The notes below the pieces were generated by a model. The model was not told the DNA's origin and did not search any database. It saw nothing but the letters and a program-made list of their open reading frames with translations. The translations under genes were made by a program, and so were the position numbers. 64,000 nucleotides of DNA. It comes from Mesorhizobium neociceri (GTDB taxonomy: Bacteria > Pseudomonadota > Alphaproteobacteria > Rhizobiales > Rhizobiaceae). Within the stretch, counting starts at the first letter, position 1, and every line of letters begins with the position of its first letter. The DNA is taken from NCBI RefSeq assembly GCF_013520985.1, contig NZ_JACDTY010000011.1, positions 62,001-126,000 of the forward strand. Direction: 5' to 3'. This document shows, one piece after another, positions 26,343 through 35,016 of the stretch.

Positions 26343-27473
26343 ATGAAAGCTGATTTCTACGAGACGCTGGGCGTGCAAAAGGGCGCCGACGAGAAGGAGC
26401 TCAAGAGCGCTTTCCGCAAGCTCGCCATGCAGTTCCATCCCGATCGCAATCCCGGCGATCATTCCTGCGAGCACAAGTTCAAGGAAATCAACGAAGCCTA
26501 CGAGACGCTGAAGGACCCGCAGAAGCGCGCGGCCTATGACCGTTTCGGTCACGCCGCCTTCGAGCAGGGCGGCATGAATGGCGGCGCACAAGGTTTTGGC
26601 GCCGGTGGTTTCGCCGACATTTTCGAGGATATTTTCGGCGACATGATGGGCGGGCGCCAGCGCCGCTCCTCGGGCGGCCGCGAGCGCGGCGCCGATTTGC
26701 GCTACAATATGGAAATCACGCTGGAAGAAGCATTTGCCGGCAAGACCGCGCAGATCCGCGTACCGGCCTCGATCTCGTGCACGGAATGCTCCGGGACCGG
26801 CGCCAAGCCCGGTACCCAGCCGGTGACCTGTTCGATGTGCCATGGCCACGGCAAGGTACGGGCGACGCAAGGGTTCTTCTCGATCGAGCGCACCTGCCCG
26901 CAATGCCAGGGCCGTGGCCAGACGATCAAGGACCCGTGCCCGAAATGCGCCGGCCAGGGCCGCGTCACCGAAGAGCGCTCGCTGTCGGTCAACATTCCGG
27001 CCGGCATCGAGGACGGCACCCGCATCCGGCTTGCCAATGAGGGCGAAGCGGGCCTGCGCGGCGGCCCGTCGGGCGACCTCTATATTTTCCTGGCGGTCAA
27101 GCCGCATGAATTCTTCCAGCGCGACGGAGCCGACCTCTATTGCAAGGTGCCGATCTCGATGACGACGGCCGCCCTTGGCGGCTCGTTCGAAGTGACGACG
27201 CTGGATGGCAGCCAGACCAAGGTGAAGGTGACCGAAGGCACGCAGAACGGTCGCCAGTTCCGCCTCAAGGGCAAGGGCATGCCGGTGCTGCGCCAGCCCA
27301 ATGTCGGCGACCTCTATATCCAGACCGCGGTCGAGACACCGCAGAACCTGTCGCGCCGCCAGCGCGAGCTCTTGGAAGAGTTCGAGCAGCTGTCGTCAAA
27401 GGACAATTCGCCCCAGTCGAGCGGCTTTTTCGCCCGCATGAAGGACTTTTTCGAATCCTTCGGCGAGCGCTGA
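26343..27473 (+). CDS. dnaJ: Chaperone protein DnaJ
   Basis: 376 residues. The J domain (residues 1-70) has the HPD motif in QFHPDRNPGD. A Gly/Phe-rich linker (GGAQGFGAGGFADIFEDIFGDMMGG) and four zinc-finger repeats follow: CTECSGTGAKPG, CSMCHGHGKVRA, CPQCQGRGQTIKD and CPKCAGQGRVTE. The C-terminal substrate-binding domains are complete. DnaJ stimulates DnaK ATPase and delivers unfolded clients. All canonical features are intact. It is followed by pmtA after 140 bases, an arrangement conserved in Rhizobiales. Confidence 0.98.
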   Translation: MKADFYETLGVQKGADEKELKSAFRKLAMQFHPDRNPGDHSCEHKFKEINEAYETLKDPQKRAAYDRFGHAAFEQGGMNGGAQGFGAGGFADIFEDIFGDMMGGRQRRSSGGRERGADLRYNMEITLEEAFAGKTAQIRVPASISCTECSGTGAKPGTQPVTCSMCHGHGKVRATQGFFSIERTCPQCQGRGQTIKDPCPKCAGQGRVTEERSLSVNIPAGIEDGTRIRLANEGEAGLRGGPSGDLYIFLAVKPHEFFQRDGADLYCKVPISMTTAALGGSFEVTTLDGSQTKVKVTEGTQNGRQFRLKGKGMPVLRQPNVGDLYIQTAVETPQNLSRRQRELLEEFEQLSSKDNSPQSSGFFARMKDFFESFGER

Positions 27474-27613
27474 TTTCCAAGCAATAGAGTTGCAGACGAC
27501 TGCTGCGCCCGGCACGCTTCCCGAACGTCATCAACATCTTATGCCAGATCGCGCCTTGCCTTGTCCCACCTAGCTGCTAAGTAGCGTTCGGGGGGTGGCT
27601 GAGGAGAACTTGC

Positions 27614-28219
27614 ATGGCACGTGGTCCCGGATTGCGGAAAGCACTGGCTGAAAAGTTCGACGACGAGCTGAAATTCTTCAAAGGCTGGATCGACAAGCCG
27701 AAGTCCGTCGGCTCGATCGTCCCGACAAGCTCCATCACCGCCCGCAAGATGGCCTCGATCGTCAATCCGAAGTCCGGCCTGCCGGTGCTCGAGGTTGGCC
27801 CAGGCACAGGCGTCATCACCCGCCAAATTCTTGCCTTGGGCGTGAAGCCCGAAAACCTCTACGCGGTCGAATATTCCACCGATTTCGTGCGCCATCTGCG
27901 CCAGCTCTATCCCGGCGTCAACGTCATCGAGGGCGACGCCTTCAATCTCAACGCCACGCTGGGCGACAAGCGTGACATGGTGTTCGATTCCGTCGTTTCC
28001 GGTGTGCCGCTGCTCAACTTCCCTGTGGCACAGCGCATCGCCTATATCGAAAGCCTGCTCGACCGCATCCCGGTGGGGCGGCCCATCGTGCAGCTGACCT
28101 ACGGGCCGCTGTCGCCGATCCCGCCCGGCCGCGGCAACTACACGGTCAAGCATTTCGACTTCATCTTCCGCAACATCCCGCCGACGCAGTTGTGGATCTA
28201 CCGGCGCGAGAAACATTAG
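27614..28219 (+). CDS. pmtA: Phosphatidylethanolamine N-methyltransferase, rhizobial PmtA type
   Basis: 201 residues. The N-terminal KFDDELKFFKGWIDKPKSVGSIVPTSS and the SAM motif LPVLEVGPGTGVITRQIL (about residues 56-72) match the Sinorhizobium-type phospholipid N-methyltransferase, as does YAVEYSTDFVRHL. The enzyme methylates phosphatidylethanolamine three times to phosphatidylcholine at the cytoplasmic membrane face. Members of this subfamily are small and soluble-looking, with no transmembrane segment. Its position after dnaJ is as in other rhizobia. Related small methyltransferases such as KsgA-like proteins are less similar. Confidence 0.85.
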   Translation: MARGPGLRKALAEKFDDELKFFKGWIDKPKSVGSIVPTSSITARKMASIVNPKSGLPVLEVGPGTGVITRQILALGVKPENLYAVEYSTDFVRHLRQLYPGVNVIEGDAFNLNATLGDKRDMVFDSVVSGVPLLNFPVAQRIAYIESLLDRIPVGRPIVQLTYGPLSPIPPGRGNYTVKHFDFIFRNIPPTQLWIYRREKH

Positions 28220-28320
28220 AGCGACGTGCGTCCGCTCGGACGCACAAAGTACGCTCTAACAGTTTTGAATCTACGCATCGTGCTTTCCAAAAATCGGATT
28301 CGATTTTTGGGCCGATGCGT
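28218..28320. repeat. Mosaic intergenic palindrome, two hairpins
   Basis: TAGAGCG (28218-28224) and CGCTCTA (28252-28258) flank a GTGCGTCCG / CGGACGCAC inner hairpin. Next come ACGCATCG (28273-28280) and CGATGCGT (28313-28320) around a long CCAAAAATCG-GATT-CGATTTTTGG hairpin (28287-28310). The element starts inside the pmtA stop region and fills the gap to the next gene. Confidence 0.8.
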
Positions 28321-28368
28321 TGATTTGAGCTGTCAGCGGCTGTACCTGTCCCGGGACAAGGTTGGCCA

Positions 28369-28959
28369 ATGGCAGTGATTCCGAAAATCCTCGTCTTCGC
28401 CGGCTCGATGCGCAGCGGCGCCTTCAGCGGCAAGACCGCCGATGTGGCGCAGAAGGAGCTGGCCATGCAGGGCGCCGAGGTGACGCGCATTTCGCTGGCC
28501 GACTATCCGCTGCCGATCCTGGACGAAGATCTCGAAAAGGAAAAAGGCGTTCCCGACAATGCCGTGAAGCTTGGCCGGCTGATCGCCGCCCATGACGGGC
28601 TGCTGATCGCGACGCCCGAGTATAATGGCTCGATCCCGCCGCTGCTCAAGAACACGATCGACTGGGTGAGTCGGGTGCGTACGGAAAACGGCCCCGCGTT
28701 CAGGCCGTTTGTCGGCAAGGTTGCCGGCCTGTGCTCGTCTTCCAACGGACATTTCGCCGGGATACGCTGCATCAATCATCTGCGCGCCGTGCTGGTGCGC
28801 TGCCAACTGGAAGTGGTGACGCCGGAATGCTCGGTACCGGATGGCGGCAGCGCCTTCGACGCCGACGGCAATTTCAGGGATGAGAGACTGAACAAATCGA
28901 TGGAGCACCTATGCCGCACGCTGATCGAAACCTCGCATATGCTGTCGACCCGGGCATGA
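28369..28959 (+). CDS. NADPH-dependent FMN reductase family protein
   Basis: 196 residues with a flavodoxin-like fold. ILVFAGSMRSGAFSGKTADVA is the phosphate-binding loop near residues 7-27, and LLIATPEYNGSIPPLLKNTIDWVSR (about residues 80-103) is the diagnostic motif of the FMN_red family. Such enzymes reduce FMN, quinones or azo dyes with NAD(P)H; the physiological substrate is not clear. The pyrF gene follows with its possible start overlapping the stop codon. Confidence 0.87.
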   Translation: MAVIPKILVFAGSMRSGAFSGKTADVAQKELAMQGAEVTRISLADYPLPILDEDLEKEKGVPDNAVKLGRLIAAHDGLLIATPEYNGSIPPLLKNTIDWVSRVRTENGPAFRPFVGKVAGLCSSSNGHFAGIRCINHLRAVLVRCQLEVVTPECSVPDGGSAFDADGNFRDERLNKSMEHLCRTLIETSHMLSTRA

Positions 28960-28988
28960 TCCACGCGACGACCATGCAGGCCCAAACC

Positions 28989-29672
28989 ATGAGAGACAGG
29001 CTGATCGTCGGCCTCGATGTGCCGACGGTGAAAGAGGCCGAAGAGGCGGTGCGCGCGCTCGACGGCGTCGTCTCCTTCTACAAGATCGGCTATCAGCTGG
29101 CCTTTGCCGGCGGGCTCGACTTCGCCAGGGAGCTGGCCAGCGGCGGGACCAAGATCTTCCTCGACATGAAGCTGCTCGACATCGACCATACGGTGGCCAA
29201 GGGCGTCGAGAACATCGTGCGCATGGGCATGACGATGCTCACCATCCACGCCTATCCCAAGGCGATGCGTGCCGCGGTGGAAGCCGCCAAGGGCAGCGAT
29301 CTCTGCCTGCTGGCGGTCAGCGTGCTGACCTCGATGGACGAGCAGGACGTGATCGACGCCGGCTATGAATACGACCCGCACACGCTGGTGCTGCGGCGCG
29401 CCGAACAGGCGCTGCATGCCGGCATGGGCGGCGTCGTCTGCTCGGCCGAAGAGGCGGAAGCGGTGCGCCGCATCGTCGGACCAGACCTGGCGGTGGTGAC
29501 GCCCGGCATCCGGCCCAAGGGCAGCGACCATGGCGACCAGAAGCGCGTGGTGACGCCGGCGCAGGCGATCCGCAACGGCTCCAGCCATCTCGTCGTCGGC
29601 AGGCCGATCGTCGCGGCAAGCGACAGGCGCGCGGCGGCGGAAGCCATTCTGGAAGAGATGCGTTCAGCGTAA
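28989..29672 (+). CDS. pyrF: Orotidine 5'-phosphate decarboxylase
   Basis: 227 residues. It converts OMP to UMP in pyrimidine synthesis. The catalytic Asp-Lys-Asp tetrad motif is in GTKIFLDMKLLDIDHTVAKG, the N-terminal strand is RLIVGLDVPTVKEAEE, and the phosphate-binding C-terminus is GSSHLVVGRPIVAASDRRAAA. In-frame ATGs also occur at 28956 (overlapping the FMN reductase stop as ATGA) and 28974; I prefer 28989, where family homology starts. Length is typical. The neighbouring DUF1330 gene follows after 14 bases. Confidence 0.95.
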   Translation: MRDRLIVGLDVPTVKEAEEAVRALDGVVSFYKIGYQLAFAGGLDFARELASGGTKIFLDMKLLDIDHTVAKGVENIVRMGMTMLTIHAYPKAMRAAVEAAKGSDLCLLAVSVLTSMDEQDVIDAGYEYDPHTLVLRRAEQALHAGMGGVVCSAEEAEAVRRIVGPDLAVVTPGIRPKGSDHGDQKRVVTPAQAIRNGSSHLVVGRPIVAASDRRAAAEAILEEMRSA

Positions 29673-29686
29673 CGAGGAGAAAAAAG

Positions 29687-29974
29687 ATGCCCAAGGGATA
29701 CTGGATCGCACGCGTCGATGTGCGCGATGCCGAAGGCTACAAGGACTATGTCGCGGCGTCGAAGCTGGCCTTCGAGCGCTTCGGCGCAAAATTCCTGGCA
29801 CGTGGCGGCGAGCACGAAAAGGCCGAAGGCCAAGGCCGCGCCCGCAACGTCATTATCGAATTCGAATCGCTGGCGGTGGCGCATGATTGCTATCACTCGC
29901 CGGAATACCAACGCGCCGTCGCCATCCGCCAGAAAGTGGCCGACGGTGAGATCGTGCTGGTCGAGGGTATCTGA
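29687..29974 (+). CDS. DUF1330 domain protein
   Basis: 95 residues, a dimeric alpha-beta barrel (ferredoxin-like) fold. The YWIARVDVRDAEGYKDYVAAS start, GAKFLARGGEHEKAEG and the NVIIEFESLAVAHDCYHSPEYQ segment are characteristic. Start follows a very good ribosome-binding site (AACGAGGAGAAAAAAG). Function is not established for the family. It is co-directional with pyrF and probably in the same transcript. Confidence 0.88.
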   Translation: MPKGYWIARVDVRDAEGYKDYVAASKLAFERFGAKFLARGGEHEKAEGQGRARNVIIEFESLAVAHDCYHSPEYQRAVAIRQKVADGEIVLVEGI

Positions 29975-29986
29975 GATTCCTCTGAC

Positions 29987-31243
29987 CTAGTGCTGCCCCG
30001 ATTTCTGGTCTGCGAACACCTCCGCCTGATGGCGGTGCCCCAGCATCTCATAGCCGACCACGCTGACGGCCGGCGCCAGCGTCAGGACGATGAGGCAGAC
30101 CGCCATGTCGATGCCGGCAAGTGCTGCGATAACGGCAAGAGCGACAACCGCCGCCGTTCCCGCCAGCAGCCAGACATGGAAGGGATCGAAGCGCTGGACG
30201 AGATAATAGTAGAGCGCATAGATCGCCGCCAGGAACACGCCTAGCGGAATGGCGACGCAGAGCAGCGTTGCCACCGGGCCGATATGGGCCTTGTGCTCAA
30301 TGAAATAGGCCGCGACATGCAGCCCGGCGCCGGTGGCGACGATGGCAGCGACGATCAGCATCTGGCCATAGCCCCAGACAAAAGAACGATTGCGGTGTTG
30401 GTGCAGCACCGTCCCCGAAGGCAGCATGTAATAGACCCACCACATGCCGAAGGTGAGGCCCATTCCGGCAACGCCGATCAAGGCCGCGTCGAGGTTCCAG
30501 CCCTGCTCCTCGACCACGGCGGACAGCGTAGCCAGCGTGCCGACCACCCCTTCGCCGAGCGCGATGATGGCGAACAGGCTGTAGCGCTCGGCCACGTGGT
30601 GCGCATGCCAGGGCGTGCCACCATCCCGGCGTTCGGCGATCACCGGCCCGGCAAGCTCGATGAGAAGCAGGATCGCACCGAAAGCCAGGCTTGTCTCCAG
30701 CGAGAAATCGACCAGGATCTGTACCACCCAGCCGACCTGGGCGATGGCTATGGCTATGGCGTAGGTTAGACAGGAACGCCGCCGCACGGGGTCCTGCCGC
30801 GCCGCGCGCAGCCATTGGAAGATCATGGCAACGCGCATGATGACGTAGCCCAGCACCATCACCGAATTGTTGAGGTGTTCGCCATGCTCGATGGAGGCAA
30901 ACATGCGTGGCAGGCCGATGGCCAGCACCAGCACGCCGATCATCTGCACCATGGTGACGAGGCGGAAAATCCAGTCGTCAGTGTCGTAGGCCGAGGAGAA
31001 CCAGGAGAAGTTGATCCAGGCCCAGCAGATGGCGAAGCTGGCAAAGCCGAAGCCGAGCAGCGCTGCCGCGTAGTGCCCTTCCGCCAGAGCATGCGCCAGT
31101 TGCGACGAGGCAAGGCTGAAGGCGGTGACGAAGGTCAGGTCGAACAGCAGTTCGAGCGGCGTGGCGACGCGATGCGCCTCATGCGGGTCGCGCCCGGCCA
31201 TGCGTCTGATGTGATGATGGAGGGTGCTGGCTGGCGTGTTCAT
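29987..31243 (-). CDS. Low temperature requirement protein A (LtrA) family membrane protein
   Basis: 418 residues with about 11-12 transmembrane segments. The family motifs RVATPLELLFDLTFVTAFSLASSQLAHAL at the N-terminus and HVAERYSLFAIIALGEGVVGT near residue 190 are clear. LtrA was named from Listeria growth in the cold, but its molecular function is unknown. It is convergent with DUF1330 (12 bases between stops) and upstream of the ATP-grasp gene's 3' end on the same strand. Confidence 0.9.
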   Translation of the reverse strand: MNTPASTLHHHIRRMAGRDPHEAHRVATPLELLFDLTFVTAFSLASSQLAHALAEGHYAAALLGFGFASFAICWAWINFSWFSSAYDTDDWIFRLVTMVQMIGVLVLAIGLPRMFASIEHGEHLNNSVMVLGYVIMRVAMIFQWLRAARQDPVRRRSCLTYAIAIAIAQVGWVVQILVDFSLETSLAFGAILLLIELAGPVIAERRDGGTPWHAHHVAERYSLFAIIALGEGVVGTLATLSAVVEEQGWNLDAALIGVAGMGLTFGMWWVYYMLPSGTVLHQHRNRSFVWGYGQMLIVAAIVATGAGLHVAAYFIEHKAHIGPVATLLCVAIPLGVFLAAIYALYYYLVQRFDPFHVWLLAGTAAVVALAVIAALAGIDMAVCLIVLTLAPAVSVVGYEMLGHRHQAEVFADQKSGQH

Positions 31244-31326
31244 CGCGCGACCTTCCTTAAGGACTGTGACGCGAGACTAAAGGTGGAGCAGAGACCGTCA
31301 AGGCGCAGCTGATTTGCGCGACCTGT

Positions 31327-32394
31327 TCAGATGGACCGGCGGCTCAGCCGGTTCGCCGCCGTCTGCGCCATCGCATCGGCCAGTGTCATGCCCCATTGCT
31401 GCCGGCAATAGGCACGGAAATCGAAGCAGGGCAGGCCGGGGCAGACCTCGAACTCGATGAGGTGGACATGATCGTCGGCCTCGACCCTGAAATCGATGGA
31501 AAACACGTCGCGCAGACCAAGCCCGCTCACCAGCCGCTCGGCGATACGGCGGATGGTTGCGGCAGCGCCCGGCTGGGTGTCGACGACCGGCTCCAGCACC
31601 GGCTCGCTGTAGTTTCCGGCCGCCTTGGCGGCCTCGCCAGTGTCGCCGTAAAGCGCCATCGAGTCAGCCATGGTCTGAAAATCGCCACCAGAGTCAACGA
31701 AAACGATGCCGAGCGCTTCCGCGCCAGTGTCCGGGTCAATGCCGAGGAAACTGGCGCGGACATTGCGGCCGGCGACATAGGGCTGGACGACGACATCGTC
31801 GCGATAGGCGGCATAGACACGCTGGCTAAGCTCCAGCGCATGGGACAGGTCATGGCAGCGAGAATCCGGCCAGATGCCGACCTTGGAGCCGAGTCGGTTC
31901 GGCTTGACGAACCAGCCAGCTTCCGAGGGCGGCGGCTCGGCCAACCAGTGGCCATCGCGGGCGAGGCCCGCCTGCGGCACCGGCAGGCCGAGCGCGCCGA
32001 GCACGGCGCCGGAGCGGAACTTGTCCTGGCAGAGCGCGAACAGTGCATCGTGAGCACCGATGGTTCTGAGCCCGTTCAGCCGGGCAAGCGCGGGCGCCGC
32101 CGCACCTCGGAAATATGCGATGCCATCGGTCAGCGTCCACACCAACGTGGTTGCCGGATCGGCGTTGGCCAGCGCCGCTGCCGCGTCGTCCAGCTCGACC
32201 GGCAGGAAGGCCAGGCCGCGCCGCTTGCAAGCCGCGACTAGCTCATCGAATTCAGGTGCAAGGTCGGTCGACTGTGCCAGATAGGACGAGATTTCGAGCG
32301 CACGTTCGGCGGCAAACCCATCGGCGACCAGCCGGTCGAGACAGGCCTTTTCCGGTTCGTGGACGAGGATCAGAGTCGGCGTTTTGTGCGGCAT
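31327..32394 (-). CDS. ATP-grasp family protein (D-Ala-D-Ala ligase-like)
   Basis: 355 residues. The N-terminal 100 residues form a pre-ATP-grasp-like domain (TLILVHEPEKACLDRL). The ATP-grasp part begins near residue 115 (LFALCQDKFRSGAVLGALGLPVPQAGLA) and has the lysine GWFVKPNRLGSKVGI, VVVQPYVAGRNVRASFLG, and metal-ligand residues in VFSIDFRVEADDHVHLIEFEVCPGLPC. The final motif resembles, with substitutions, the [DE]xNxxPG pattern of D-Ala-D-Ala ligases (E-V-C-P-G), with Cys in place of Asn. Substrate unknown, probably amide or ester bond formation between a carboxylate and an amine. No partner gene is nearby. Confidence 0.72.
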   Translation of the reverse strand: MPHKTPTLILVHEPEKACLDRLVADGFAAERALEISSYLAQSTDLAPEFDELVAACKRRGLAFLPVELDDAAAALANADPATTLVWTLTDGIAYFRGAAAPALARLNGLRTIGAHDALFALCQDKFRSGAVLGALGLPVPQAGLARDGHWLAEPPPSEAGWFVKPNRLGSKVGIWPDSRCHDLSHALELSQRVYAAYRDDVVVQPYVAGRNVRASFLGIDPDTGAEALGIVFVDSGGDFQTMADSMALYGDTGEAAKAAGNYSEPVLEPVVDTQPGAAATIRRIAERLVSGLGLRDVFSIDFRVEADDHVHLIEFEVCPGLPCFDFRAYCRQQWGMTLADAMAQTAANRLSRRSI

Positions 32395-32517
32395 CGAATG
32401 GACGGCTCCCGGCGATAGAAGCGGTTACCATCGCACGGTCGGCGCGAACGGCTTTCAGGAAACCGACCGGGCCGGGCGGTTGCGTGACAACCGGACAACG
32501 AAGCGCCGGCGCGCCTG

Positions 32518-33396
32518 TCAGGCGATCAGCACGCGCGGCTCGAAGCGGCCGTTGACCGGGATGTCGAGCAGGAACGTCATGCCGGCCTGCGGGTCGAGCT
32601 TGCGCTGCTTGTCGTCCTTGCCCTTCCAGGCCGAGGTTACCGCCAGCCGGTCGGCCTTGGCGCCGACAAAGGCCGGACACGAGGACTGCCCCGCCGGCAT
32701 CGGGATTTCGCGCAGCAGCGTGCCGTCGGGCGCATAAGCCTTGACCGCCTTGCCGCCCCAGACGGCGTTCCATAGCACGCCGTCGCGGTCGACGACCGAG
32801 CCGTCTACATAGCCCTTCGAGGAGCGATGGTCGACGAACACTTTGGACTCGCCGACCGGCAGGCCGGTCGCCGGATCGCAGGCGACGCGCATCAACAGGC
32901 CAGTCGCGGTGTCGGTGTAGTAGGCGACCGTGCCATCCTCCGAGAAACAAATCGAGTTCGACACGGTGATGCCGGTGTAAAGCGTGCGCAACTCGCCCTT
33001 GAAAAACCAGTAGATCGAGCCGGCACCCTTGCCCTCGTTCTTGGCCATGGTGCCGACCCAGAAGGCGCCGCAAGGGTGGACGCGCGAATCGTTGGAGCGC
33101 GTCAGCGCATTGTCGGCCTCGATCGCCGTGTGCAGCGTCAGCGTGCCGGTCGCCACGTCGCGAACATGCAGGCCAGTCTCGGTGGCGATCAGCTGGCGCT
33201 CGTCGTCGACGATGGCAATGGCGCTGGCCATCTGGCCGAGCTCGTGGACCTTCAGCGCGCCTGAGGTGACACCCTGCTCAAGCAAGAGCCCGTTGACGAT
33301 GTCGAACCAGTAGAGCGTATCGGTGGCGGGATCGTAGCTCGGGCCCTCGCCGAGTTCGCAGACATGGTTCGAGAAAACCGAAACGTTTTCCATCAT
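32518..33396 (-). CDS. SMP-30/gluconolactonase/LRE family lactonase
   Basis: 292 residues, six-bladed beta-propeller. Family motifs: ELGEGPSYDPATDTLYWFDI (metal-ligand Glu), RSNDSRVHPCGAFWVGTM (catalytic-site Asn/Arg region) and NSICFSEDGTVAYYTDTATG (Asn and Asp of the metal site), and GYVDGSVVDRDGVLWNAVWGG. It is the last gene of the dgo-type operon, overlapping the aldolase gene by 4 bases, so the likely job is hydrolysis of galactono-1,4- or 1,5-lactone to galactonate. L-arabinolactone is another known substrate in the family. Confidence 0.87.
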   Translation of the reverse strand: MMENVSVFSNHVCELGEGPSYDPATDTLYWFDIVNGLLLEQGVTSGALKVHELGQMASAIAIVDDERQLIATETGLHVRDVATGTLTLHTAIEADNALTRSNDSRVHPCGAFWVGTMAKNEGKGAGSIYWFFKGELRTLYTGITVSNSICFSEDGTVAYYTDTATGLLMRVACDPATGLPVGESKVFVDHRSSKGYVDGSVVDRDGVLWNAVWGGKAVKAYAPDGTLLREIPMPAGQSSCPAFVGAKADRLAVTSAWKGKDDKQRKLDPQAGMTFLLDIPVNGRFEPRVLIA

Positions 33397-34034
33397 GCCT
33401 CTCCGCCGAAGGCTGCATCCCAGGCCGCCACCGCCGCCCGGGCGCGCGTGGCCACCTCGTGAACGCTCATGCCGGGTTTGAACAGGCTGGAGCCGAGACC
33501 GAAAGCGGTCACCCCGGCTGACTTATAGCCGGCAAAGTCTTTCTCAGAAACGCCGCCGACGGCGCCCACCACGGTATCGGCCGGCAGCACGGCACGCATT
33601 GCCGAGATGCCACCGGCGCCGAGCACGCTTGCCGGGAAGAATTTCAGCGCCGAAGCCCCAAGCCGGATCGCCATAAAAGCCTCGGTGGGCGTGAACACGC
33701 CAGGCATGGTGACCATGCCATGGTGCATGGCGCGGGCCATCACCCCGGCATCGATGTTGGGGCTGACCAGCAGTCTGCCGCCAGCCTTGTGCAGCGCATC
33801 GACATCGGCCGTCGTCAGCACCGTGCCGGCGCCGACCAGCGCCGTTTTGGGCAATGCTGCAACGATGCTGGCGATCGATACAAACGGCTCCGGCGAATTG
33901 AGCGGCACCTCGATGGCTTCAATGCGGGCGTCAAACAGCGCCTGGCCGATGGCGACAGCCTCGCCGGGCTTTAGCCCGCGCAGAATGGCGACAAGACCAC
34001 GCTTGAGCTTCGGGAAAGGTGCGGTCTGGGTCAC
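33393..34034 (-). CDS. dgoA: 2-dehydro-3-deoxy-6-phosphogalactonate aldolase
   Basis: 213 residues, class I KDPG/KDPGal aldolase fold. The N-terminal LVAILRGLKPGEAVAIGQAL, IEAIEVPLNSPEPFVSI (catalytic Glu), VGAGTVLTTADVD and the Schiff-base lysine in SALKFFPASVLGAGGISAMRAVLP are present. It cleaves 2-keto-3-deoxy-6-phosphogalactonate to pyruvate and glyceraldehyde 3-phosphate. The galactonate isozyme is inferred from the adjacent 2-dehydro-3-deoxygalactonokinase gene. The start is GTG at 34034 with a GGAG-type site. Confidence 0.9.
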   Translation of the reverse strand: MTQTAPFPKLKRGLVAILRGLKPGEAVAIGQALFDARIEAIEVPLNSPEPFVSIASIVAALPKTALVGAGTVLTTADVDALHKAGGRLLVSPNIDAGVMARAMHHGMVTMPGVFTPTEAFMAIRLGASALKFFPASVLGAGGISAMRAVLPADTVVGAVGGVSEKDFAGYKSAGVTAFGLGSSLFKPGMSVHEVATRARAAVAAWDAAFGGEA

Positions 34035-34062
34035 GCGGTCACTCCGCTCTGGTGGGTCATGT

Positions 34063-35016
34063 TCATTTGGCGATCATGCCATTTTCGCGCGCCGCTTCGA
34101 TCAGGCCGGCACGAACCGCCTCGTCGGCGTCGACCGTCCTGACGGCAAGCCCGGCAAGGTCAAGCGCCTGCCGGTAGAGAGTTGCAAGCGCACCGGAGGC
34201 AACCAGCACGATTGCGGTGGTGCTTTCGCCATGACGGCGGCCTGCCGAGGCGATCTCGCCACCAATCAGCAGGCCGGACAAGCAGGCGGCGGCTTCATCC
34301 GCCTTGAGGTCCTGCAGCAGGCCCGCGGCGCGGATCGAGAACAGCCGCGAGGTGACATCGCCACCTTCGGCCAAAGCCTTGCGGCACCAGTCCTGGAAGA
34401 ACGGATTGTCCGGGGTGACCGGCTTCGGGTTCTCGCCCAGCGAATGGCGCAGGATCGAATGCTGGGCCAGAACCGAGAACAGCTCGCCGGTCGGCCAGGT
34501 GCAGAAACCATCGACCGCCCCATCCTCGACCAGAACCCATTTCGAGTGGGTGCCGGGCATGCAGACGAGGTGGCGTCCCTTAGCCGGCAAACCGACGCCG
34601 GCAAGCTGGGTTTCCTCGCCGCGCATCACATCCGGCGCATCGGCCAGCCGCTGCGCCAGGCCGGGCACGATGCGGATGTCGCGGCTCTGGCCGGGAATGC
34701 GGACAGCGCCGGCGAGAATGGCGCCGATCGGCGCAGGCACCGTGACGTAAGGCGCCTCCAGCCAGCCCTGGCGCGAGCCGGCCATGCCGCAGATGATGAC
34801 GGGCAACGTCGCCGGTGCGCCGAGCGCGGCCAGATGGCCTTCGAGGATGGTGGCAAAACCCTTCTGCTGCGCGGTGATCAGCCCGTCATCGCCGCGGCGT
34901 TCGGCAAGCACCCCACCCGCCGCGTCGACCAGCCAGACCCGCATGCGGGTCGTGCCCCAATCGACGGCGGCGACGGCCGGCGTCTTCCCCATTGGATTCT
35001 GGTTCGCCGGGCTCAC
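34063..35016 (-). CDS. dgoK: 2-dehydro-3-deoxygalactonokinase
   Basis: 317 residues. The ASKHA-type N-terminus VAAVDWGTTRMRVWLVD, LPVIICGMAGSRQGW, the MPGTHSKWVLVEDGAVDGFCTWPTGELFSVLAQHS motif and the GLLIGGEIAS segment are diagnostic for DgoK. It phosphorylates 2-keto-3-deoxygalactonate with ATP. I chose the GTG start at 35016, which overlaps the stop of the upstream dehydrogenase gene and has GGAGG at good spacing; an ATG at 34992 lacks a ribosome-binding site. Confidence 0.93.
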   Translation of the reverse strand: MSPANQNPMGKTPAVAAVDWGTTRMRVWLVDAAGGVLAERRGDDGLITAQQKGFATILEGHLAALGAPATLPVIICGMAGSRQGWLEAPYVTVPAPIGAILAGAVRIPGQSRDIRIVPGLAQRLADAPDVMRGEETQLAGVGLPAKGRHLVCMPGTHSKWVLVEDGAVDGFCTWPTGELFSVLAQHSILRHSLGENPKPVTPDNPFFQDWCRKALAEGGDVTSRLFSIRAAGLLQDLKADEAAACLSGLLIGGEIASAGRRHGESTTAIVLVASGALATLYRQALDLAGLAVRTVDADEAVRAGLIEAARENGMIAK

